From DASYYE01 sp035946955 (GTDB lineage Bacteria; Actinomycetota; Actinomycetes; Streptosporangiales; Streptosporangiaceae), in the NCBI GenBank assembly GCA_035946955.1, contig DASYYE010000154.1, forward strand, positions 1-43,444: a DNA stretch of 43,444 bases, given 5' to 3'. Both the position numbers and the translations under genes were made by a program. The notes beneath the pieces are model-generated. The model searched no databases. It worked only from the letters and a program-made list of their open reading frames with translations, and was not told the origin of the DNA. Positions 38,805 to 43,444 of this stretch are shown here, piece after piece; positions within the stretch are counted from its first letter, which is position 1, and each line of letters begins with the position of its first letter.

Positions 38805-38841
38805 GGGAGCAAGATCCGGCCCATCGGGCAATAAGGGGTGA
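38805..38841 (+). promoter_or_regulatory. Promoter-like block 2 (upstream of propeller 2)
   Basis: GGGAGCAAGATCCGGCCC, then ATCGGGCAATAAGGGGTGA, is nearly the same as block 1 and lies 66 bp before the ATG at 38871. The conserved stretches coincide with the proposed -35 (GGGAGCA) and -10 (CAATAA). Confidence 0.5.
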
Positions 38842-38870
38842 ATGCCTGAGTCCAGATCAGAGAGGACGAC

Positions 38871-40217
38871 ATGACTGACATGGTGCGACAGGAACGCGGG
38901 CCTTCCACGCCCGGCGCAGACGCGAGCGGCCATGCTCCGCGGACCACCCGGTCGTTGCGTATGGCGGGGGATTGCGGCCGGGTGCCCGGCCGGAAGCGGC
39001 GGCTGGGACGCTGGTGGCCCGGCTGGGTGGCGCCGCTGGCAGCCGTTGGCGCCGCAACCGCAGTGGCGGCCGCCCCGCAGGCCGCTGTTGGCGCCGCCCA
39101 TGGCCCTGCAGCGGTCCTCCGGGCTGATATCGCGGCAGCGGCCGCACGGGGCTCCCTCCCCGCTGCCGTGGGGCACTGTTCCCGGCCAGGCCCGCAGGGC
39201 ACACTGACCGCCTACGTGGTGAACAACGAGTCAGGCACGGTGACACCGATCGACACCGTCACCAACAAGGCCTTGCGCCCGATCAAGGTCGGCCGGTTGC
39301 CCGCAGGGGCCGCGGTCACCCCCGACTGCCGGACGCTCTACGTGGTCAATACCGCTTCGAACACGGTGACGCCGATCCGCACGGCCACGGACACCGCCCT
39401 GCCCCCGATCAAGGTCGGCGGGGGCTCTCAGACAGTCGCGATCAGCCCCGACGGCAAGACCGCCTATGTGGCCGGGGTTGGCGTTGTGACGCCGATCGAC
39501 ACCGCCACCAACAAACCCCTGCCCCGGATCAGGGTGAAGCAGGGTTCCGGCCCCATCGCGATCACCCCGGACGGCAAGACCGCCTACATGATCGACGACA
39601 CCTCTGACATGGTGACACCTATCGACCTGGCCACGAAGACGGCCCTGGCCCCGATCAAGGTCGGGTTCGCCCCGATCTGGATCGCGATCACCCCGGACGG
39701 CAGGACCGCCTACGTGGCGAACTACTACGGGGGCTCGGTGACGCCGATCGACACTGCCACCAACAAGGCCCTGCCTCAGGTCAAGGTCGGGGCGAGCCCG
39801 GACGACATGGCGTTCACCCCGGACAGCAAGACCGTCTACATAGTCAACTCCGACGACAACACGGTGACGCCAATACGGACCGCTACCAACACGGCCCTGC
39901 CCCCGATCAAGGTCGGGGCGCTGCCCGGTGGCATCGCGATGAGCCCGGACGGCAAGACCGTCTATGTGGGCGCCCAGGTAGGCAGGACCGGTCCGGACAT
40001 AGTGACGCCGATCCGCACGGCCACCAACACGGCCCTGCGTCCGATCAAGGTCTCCTCGCCTGCGGGTCTGATGGCAATCACTCCGAACGGCGCTGCCGCT
40101 TACGTCGTCGGCTACACCGGGGACACAGTGATGCCGGTCAACCTCACCACCAGGACGGCCCTGTCCGCCATCAAGGTCGGGCAGGGGCCGGGATGGATCG
40201 TGTTGGCGATCCGGTAA
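38871..40217 (+). CDS. YVTN/YncE-type beta-propeller protein 2 (membrane-anchored)
   Basis: A 448-residue propeller. Residues 1-50 are cytoplasmic and Arg-rich (MTDMVRQERGP ... TTRSLRMAGDCG ... GRKRRLGRWW). A single helix follows (PGWVAPLAAVGAATAVAAAP), then a linker and the shared entry block CSRPGPQGTLTAYVV. Eight blades follow on the VTPIDTATNKALPQVKVG ... ITPDGRTAYVAN pattern, enough for a closed seven- or eight-bladed ring outside the cell. Part of the N-terminus (GADASGHAPRTTRSL) resembles residues of the sigma factor at 40375 (GADPGVGDDAALITRSL), so the gene looks like a fusion of a sigma start to a propeller. Purine-rich AGAGGACGAC precedes ATG 38871. A terminator follows. No ligand or enzyme activity can be inferred. 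Confidence 0.85.
   Translation: MTDMVRQERGPSTPGADASGHAPRTTRSLRMAGDCGRVPGRKRRLGRWWPGWVAPLAAVGAATAVAAAPQAAVGAAHGPAAVLRADIAAAAARGSLPAAVGHCSRPGPQGTLTAYVVNNESGTVTPIDTVTNKALRPIKVGRLPAGAAVTPDCRTLYVVNTASNTVTPIRTATDTALPPIKVGGGSQTVAISPDGKTAYVAGVGVVTPIDTATNKPLPRIRVKQGSGPIAITPDGKTAYMIDDTSDMVTPIDLATKTALAPIKVGFAPIWIAITPDGRTAYVANYYGGSVTPIDTATNKALPQVKVGASPDDMAFTPDSKTVYIVNSDDNTVTPIRTATNTALPPIKVGALPGGIAMSPDGKTVYVGAQVGRTGPDIVTPIRTATNTALRPIKVSSPAGLMAITPNGAAAYVVGYTGDTVMPVNLTTRTALSAIKVGQGPGWIVLAIR
39235..40205 (+). repeat. Blade-encoding repeats of propeller 2 (eight units)
   Basis: Eight units of roughly 120-130 bp. The shared DNA words are the same as in propeller 1, notably GTGACGCCGATC and CCGATCAAGGTC. The eighth unit is the most divergent (VMPVNLTTRTALSAIKVG). 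Confidence 0.85.
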
Positions 40218-40230
40218 CCCAACCCAGGAA

Positions 40231-40275
40231 CCAGTCGGGGTGGTTGGTCAGGCCATCCCGACTGGGCAGTTTTGC
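40231..40275 (+). terminator. Terminator after propeller 2
   Basis: CCAGTCGGG (40231-40239) and CCCGACTGG (40257-40265) form a perfect 9-bp stem with a 17-nt loop, followed by GCAGTTTTGCCC, which contains a four-T run and a second small hairpin. It starts 14 bases after the stop and insulates the next sigma gene. Confidence 0.7.
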
Positions 40276-40309
40276 CCATGGCGCCGCCGGTGTGCCAGCC
40301 CCATCTTTT

Positions 40310-40346
40310 GGGAGCAAGGTCTGCCACATCGGGGGATTGAGGGTGG
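40310..40346 (+). promoter_or_regulatory. Promoter-like block 3 (upstream of ECF sigma factor 1)
   Basis: GGGAGCAAGGTCTGCCAC, then ATCGGGGGATTGAGGGTGG, matches blocks 1 and 2 best over the first 12 bases and ATCGGG. It stands 65 bp before ATG 40375. If it is an ECF promoter, the sigma factor may control its own gene. Confidence 0.5.
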
Positions 40347-40374
40347 ACCCAAAGTCCGGACACGGGAGCCATCC

Positions 40375-40989
40375 ATGACTGACACGCGGCGGCCGGCCAT
40401 ATCCGACGGCGCCGACCCTGGTGTCGGCGACGACGCTGCCCTGATCACTCGGTCGCTGCACACACCCGAGTACTTTGGCGCACTGTTCGACCGGCATGCG
40501 CCAGCGATCAGCCGGTACATCACCCGGCGCCTAGGGCCCGATGCCGCCGACGACCTGGTCGCGGAGACGTTCCTGGTGGCATTCCGCAAGCGGGGCCACT
40601 ATGACGCCGAACACACTGATGCACGGCCGTGGCTGTATGGCATCGCCACCCGGCTCATCGCACGTCAGCGGCGCGACGAGGTGCGGTTCTTCCGGGCCAT
40701 CGCCCGTACCGGGGTGGACCCCGCGGCTGGCCCGGTGGCCGAGGAGGTCACCGACCGGGTGGCCGCGCAGGCGGCCCGCTGTGAGCTGGCGGCCGCCCTG
40801 GCCGGGCTATCCCAGGCCCAGCGTGATGTCCTGCTGCTGGTCGCGAGCGGGCTGGCCTACGAGGAGGCGGCGATCGCGCTGGCGGTGCCTGTCGGCACGG
40901 TGTCGTCGCGACTGGTCCGCGCCCGCCGCAAGGTCCGTGAAGCACTCGGTGGGCAGGATCCCAGGCACCCCGGAGAGGAGGCCGCGTGA
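40375..40989 (+). CDS. ECF RNA polymerase sigma factor 1
   Basis: A 204-residue extracytoplasmic-function sigma factor. Region 2 (about residues 35-105): FGALFDRHAPAISRYITRRL, then LVAETFLVAFRKR and ARPWLYGIATRLIARQRRDE. Region 4 (about 135-195): LAGLSQAQRDVLLLVASGLA with YEEAAIALAVPVGTVSSRLV and RARRKVREAL, a normal recognition helix. I start at ATG 40375 (GGGAG upstream); the frame extends to 40240 but without conservation. The stop overlaps the ATG of the adjacent membrane propeller by one base (TGATG), the usual layout of a sigma/anti-sigma pair. The promoter-like block upstream suggests autoregulation. The exact ECF group cannot be set without a search. Confidence 0.93.
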   Translation: MTDTRRPAISDGADPGVGDDAALITRSLHTPEYFGALFDRHAPAISRYITRRLGPDAADDLVAETFLVAFRKRGHYDAEHTDARPWLYGIATRLIARQRRDEVRFFRAIARTGVDPAAGPVAEEVTDRVAAQAARCELAAALAGLSQAQRDVLLLVASGLAYEEAAIALAVPVGTVSSRLVRARRKVREALGGQDPRHPGEEAA

Positions 40990-42380
40990 TGGACGAGATG
41001 AAGGAGCTCAAGGATTTTTGTGACGCAGTGCCATCACCGGACGCTCAGCGGCTGGCTACGGCGCGGGCACGGCTCAGCGACGCCATTGCCGGGAGCCAGA
41101 CCCTGGCCAGCCGAGCCAGGCGGGGGCCTCGGCTGGCCATCGCGTCCTGGCGGGGTGGCCGGCAGTGGCCGGGCTGGATGGTGCCGCTGGCCGCCGCTGC
41201 CGCGGCCGCCGCGGTGATAGCCGGCACTCAGACCGCGGTCGATGCCTTCGGTGGCCATGCGACCTCACGAGGGCAGGCCCAGGAGGCAGGACAGTGTCCC
41301 AGGCCTGGCCCGCGGCACCCGCTGACCGCCTATGTCGGTAACTGGGCCTCGGACGCGGTGACACCGGTCGACGTGACCAGCGGCAGGGCCCTGCCCGCGA
41401 TCAGGGTCGGGCAGCATCCGCAGGACATCGTGGTCACCCCAGATTGCAAGACCGTCTACGTCCTCCAGGACACGTATACCGGCGGCCACGTCACCGGCCC
41501 CAGCACAGTGACACCGATCCAGACCGCCACCGATAAGGCCCTTCCCTCAATCAAGGTGGGCAGTGGCGCCTTCGTCTTGGCGGTCACCCCGAATGGCAGG
41601 ACCGTCTATGTGGTCAACAGCAGTTCGAACAGCGTGACGCCCATCGACACCGCCACGAACAGGGCACTACCTCCGATCACACTGCCCCGCGGCCAGATGC
41701 GGGGAACGGCCGCAATCGTGGTCGCCCCGGACGGGAAGACTGCCTATGTCCTTCGCGGCCGGCAGGCATCGGCCACGGTGACGCCGATTGACACCGCCAC
41801 CAACAGTGCCCTGCCCCCGATCAGGCTGCCGCCGAGCTATGCCATGGCGGTCACCCCCGACGGCAGAACCCTCTACATCATCGGTGGAACCACGTCGGTC
41901 ACGGTGACGCCGATCGATACCGCAGCACACAGGGCACTGCCTCCGATTCGGATGGCGGGAGGTGCTCATGACATCGCTGTCACCCCGGATGGCAGGACTG
42001 CCTACGTCACCAATCCCTCCAGGGGCACGGTGACGCCGATTGACACCGCCACGAACATGGCCCTGCCCCCAATCAGCCTGGGCGCGCCCTACCCTTCGTA
42101 CCTTGTGATCACCCCAGATGGCAGGACCGCCTACGCCATCAGCTGGACCCAGCACACGGTGACACCGGTCGACCTCACCACGAGGAGAGCACTACTCCCG
42201 ATCAGGCTGGCAGGCCGCGCTGGCTACCAGACAGTCGCCGTCGCCCCGGATGGCAGGACCGTCTACGTCACGAACTCCGGTTCGGACACGGTGACGCCGA
42301 TCCGCACCGCCACCAACACGGCCCTGCCCTCGATCAAGGTCGGGGTATCCCCACAATCGATCGCGTTCGCCATCCGGTGA
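40989..42380 (+). CDS. Membrane-anchored YVTN propeller 3, candidate anti-sigma/sensor of ECF 1
   Basis: A 463-residue protein. Residues 1-60 are cytoplasmic (MDEMKELKDFCDAVPSPD, then RLATARARLSDAI), resembling the N-terminus of the CU044_5270-type proteins encoded beside actinobacterial ECF genes. One helix follows (PGWMVPLAAAAAAAAVIAG). Outside are the entry block CPRPGPRHPLTAYVG and eight blades (VTPIDTATNRALPPITLP ... VTPDGRTAYVTN). I use ATG 40989, overlapping the sigma stop by one base, with GGAGAGGAGG as ribosome site; GTG 40986 would add one residue. The layout fits a sensor that senses outside and holds the sigma factor inside, but there is no zinc anti-sigma motif (HxxxCxxC), so this role is inference. 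Confidence 0.85.
   Translation: MDEMKELKDFCDAVPSPDAQRLATARARLSDAIAGSQTLASRARRGPRLAIASWRGGRQWPGWMVPLAAAAAAAAVIAGTQTAVDAFGGHATSRGQAQEAGQCPRPGPRHPLTAYVGNWASDAVTPVDVTSGRALPAIRVGQHPQDIVVTPDCKTVYVLQDTYTGGHVTGPSTVTPIQTATDKALPSIKVGSGAFVLAVTPNGRTVYVVNSSSNSVTPIDTATNRALPPITLPRGQMRGTAAIVVAPDGKTAYVLRGRQASATVTPIDTATNSALPPIRLPPSYAMAVTPDGRTLYIIGGTTSVTVTPIDTAAHRALPPIRMAGGAHDIAVTPDGRTAYVTNPSRGTVTPIDTATNMALPPISLGAPYPSYLVITPDGRTAYAISWTQHTVTPVDLTTRRALLPIRLAGRAGYQTVAVAPDGRTVYVTNSGSDTVTPIRTATNTALPSIKVGVSPQSIAFAIR
41355..42375 (+). repeat. Blade-encoding repeats of propeller 3 (eight units)
   Basis: Eight repeats of about 120-135 bp with VTP[IV]-x-TAT-x-x-AL cores. They are more divergent than in propeller 1, except the last (VTPIRTATNTALPSIKVG), which is almost identical in DNA to units of propellers 1 and 2. 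Confidence 0.8.
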
Positions 42381-42401
42381 CCCAGCAACCAGTGCTCGCA
42401 A

Positions 42402-42416
42402 GTGGGCCCAGCCCAC
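42402..42416 (+). promoter_or_regulatory. Small hairpin before ECF sigma factor 2
   Basis: GTGGGC (42402-42407) and GCCCAC (42411-42416) enclose CCA, 16 bases before the ATG at 42432. The 51-bp gap has none of the promoter-like block seen upstream of ECF 1, so ECF 2 is probably transcribed from the preceding unit; the hairpin could modulate its translation. Confidence 0.35.
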
Positions 42417-42431
42417 ACCCGAGAGGCCATC

Positions 42432-43052
42432 ATGTCTGATGCGTTGTGGCAGGCATCCGTACCTGCCGATGACGGCCGTCACCCCGACGGCGACGCTACG
42501 CTCATCGCCCGGTCGATACGGGCGCCGGAGTGTTTCGGGGCGCTGTTCGACCGGCATGCGCCAGCGATCAGCCGGTACATCACCCGGCGCCTGGGACCCG
42601 ATGCCGCCGCCGACCTGGTCGCGGAGACGTTCCTGGTGGCGTTCCACAGGCGGCACCGCTTCGACCGCACACACACTGACGCGCGGCCATGGCTGTACGG
42701 CATCGCCACCCGGCTCATCGGACGGCACCGGCGCGACGAGGTACGGCTGTTGCGCACCATCGCGCGGACCGGGGTGGACCCCGCGGCGGGCCCAGCAGCC
42801 GGGGGAGCCACCAGCGGCCAGGAAGCCGCGCAGGCAACAAGCCGCGAACTGGCGGCCGCCCTGGCGGGGCTCTCGCACGCCCAGCGCGACATCTTGCTGC
42901 TGGTGGCAAGCGGGCTGGGCTATGACGAAACGGCTCTGGCGCTGGCGGTGCCCCCAGGCGCGGTGCCGTCGCGGCTGGCCCACGCCCGCCACATGGTCCG
43001 GAAGTCGCTCGGCGGCCAGGATCCCACGCACCCGGGAAAGGACGCCGCGTGA
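42432..43052 (+). CDS. ECF RNA polymerase sigma factor 2 (altered region 4)
   Basis: A 206-residue paralogue of ECF 1. Region 2 is almost identical in protein and DNA (FGALFDRHAPAISRYITRRL, LVAETFLVAFHRRHRF, ARPWLYGIATRLIGRHRRDE). Region 4 is less regular: LAGLSHAQRDILLLVASGLG, then YDETALALAVPPGAVPSRLA and HARHMVRKSLGG. Compared with ECF 1 (VSSRLVRARRKVRE), the recognition helix has a Pro and has lost Arg residues, which may change or weaken -35 binding. I start at ATG 42432 (GAGAGG upstream). It ends with TGATG overlap into the next propeller gene, repeating the layout of the first pair. Confidence 0.9.
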   Translation: MSDALWQASVPADDGRHPDGDATLIARSIRAPECFGALFDRHAPAISRYITRRLGPDAAADLVAETFLVAFHRRHRFDRTHTDARPWLYGIATRLIGRHRRDEVRLLRTIARTGVDPAAGPAAGGATSGQEAAQATSRELAAALAGLSHAQRDILLLVASGLGYDETALALAVPPGAVPSRLAHARHMVRKSLGGQDPTHPGKDAA

Positions 43053-43444
43053 TGGACGAGATGGAGCGACTCAGCGACATGTGCGAGGCGGTGCCGCCAC
43101 CTGACACTCATCGTCTGGTGAGGGCACGAGCCCGGCTCGACGCCGCCATCGCCCAGAGCCGGCGTCCAGCCAGCAGAGCCGCATGGCGGACTCGGATGGC
43201 CGCTTTCTCACTCCATGGGCGCACGTGGTCAGGCTGGGTGACGCCGCTGGCTGCCGCGGCCGCGGCAGCCGCCGTGATAGCCGGCACGCAGGCTGCGGTC
43301 AGTGCGTTCGGCGGGCCCCCGCAAGCCCGGAGCGCCGAGCGGTGTCCTCGGCCAGGCCCACGGCACCCGCTGACCGTCTACGTCGCCAGCTATTCCTCGC
43401 GGATGGTGACGCCGATCGATGTCGCCACGAGTACACCCCTGTCT
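43052..43444 (+). CDS. Membrane-anchored YVTN propeller 4 (cut by window end)
   Basis: The first 131 codons of a propeller paired with ECF 2. The cytoplasmic N-terminus (MDEMERLSDMCEAVPPPD, then RLVRARARLDAAIAQS) is clearly related to that of propeller 3. The single helix (SGWVTPLAAAAAAAAVIAG) and the entry block CPRPGPRHPLTVYVAS follow, and the first blade begins VTPIDVATSTPL where the window stops. ATG 43052 overlaps the sigma stop by one base. The full gene should hold seven or eight blades if it resembles its neighbour. Confidence 0.85.
   Translation, partial: MDEMERLSDMCEAVPPPDTHRLVRARARLDAAIAQSRRPASRAAWRTRMAAFSLHGRTWSGWVTPLAAAAAAAAVIAGTQAAVSAFGGPPQARSAERCPRPGPRHPLTVYVASYSSRMVTPIDVATSTPLS

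Noticed and set aside
37138..42380. Possible CRISPR-like or satellite repeat array
   Set aside because: The ~126-bp periodicity is coding: it keeps frame and gives YVTN propeller blades. There are no short identical repeats with unique spacers and no cas genes.
1..43444. tRNA or rRNA genes
   Set aside because: I saw no cloverleaf-like sequence with TTCGAATC/GGTTCGA-type arms or rRNA segments in any gap; a tRNA search program would settle this.

Overview
The window is high-GC DNA from an actinomycete (Actinomycetota), probably a filamentous soil lineage near the Streptosporangiales. The evidence is the gene order (bS22 / BldC-like regulator / rex-hemACDB-hemL / tlpA-resB-ccsB), a BldC orthologue, a DUF4229 protein, frequent GTG starts, and -10-like TAnnnT hexamers only 6-10 nt upstream of several start codons (leaderless or near-leaderless mRNAs). 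The genus cannot be fixed from the sequence alone.

Layout. 1-2.4 kb: a truncated M18 aminopeptidase, a broken extradiol dioxygenase and a secreted G1/A4-type peptidase. 3.0-7.4 kb: a compact run encoding a Fur-family regulator, the folate-binding Fe-S protein YgfZ, proline dehydrogenase, ProC and AcuC. 7.7-10.6 kb: a BldC-like HTH protein, the tiny ribosomal protein bS22, a PlsC-type acyltransferase and a HAD phosphatase. 10.7-12.6 kb: a seven-helix membrane protein carrying a C-terminal ABM (antibiotic biosynthesis monooxygenase) domain, then a glutaredoxin. 12.6-20.9 kb: the redox/heme operon rex-hemA-hemC-hemD(cobA fusion)-hemB, a primase-polymerase-like ORF, then hemL; a near-palindromic Rex operator precedes rex. 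21.2-25.3 kb: the cytochrome c maturation genes (histidine phosphatase, tlpA/resA, resB, ccsB), without ccdA. Heme made upstream would feed the ResB/CcsB synthetase downstream, and Rex would tie supply to the NADH/NAD+ ratio.

25.3-31.5 kb is more accessory: a small membrane protein, an internally deleted IS200/IS605 TnpB, a metalloprotease with anthrax-lethal-factor-like zinc-ligand spacing followed by a small acidic protein, BldC, a threonine dehydratase, DUF4229, and an APS kinase fused to a degenerate ATP-sulfurylase domain. 31.7-36.8 kb is the conserved mfd - SurA-like lipoprotein - mazG block.

From 36.8 kb to the end lies the most unusual region: four membrane-anchored or exported YVTN/YncE-type beta-propellers (the last cut by the window edge) and two ECF sigma factors. 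Two units have the strict form sigma factor / TGATG overlap / propeller with a short cytoplasmic N-terminus and one membrane helix. The other two propellers have no sigma gene but carry the same upstream promoter-like block as the first sigma gene and begin with the same codons, as if they arose by deletion fusion of a sigma-propeller pair. I infer an ECF signalling system in which the extracytoplasmic propeller is the sensor and its short cytoplasmic tail the anti-sigma element, with satellite propellers as regulon members. A wrecked ABC-2 transporter lies among them.
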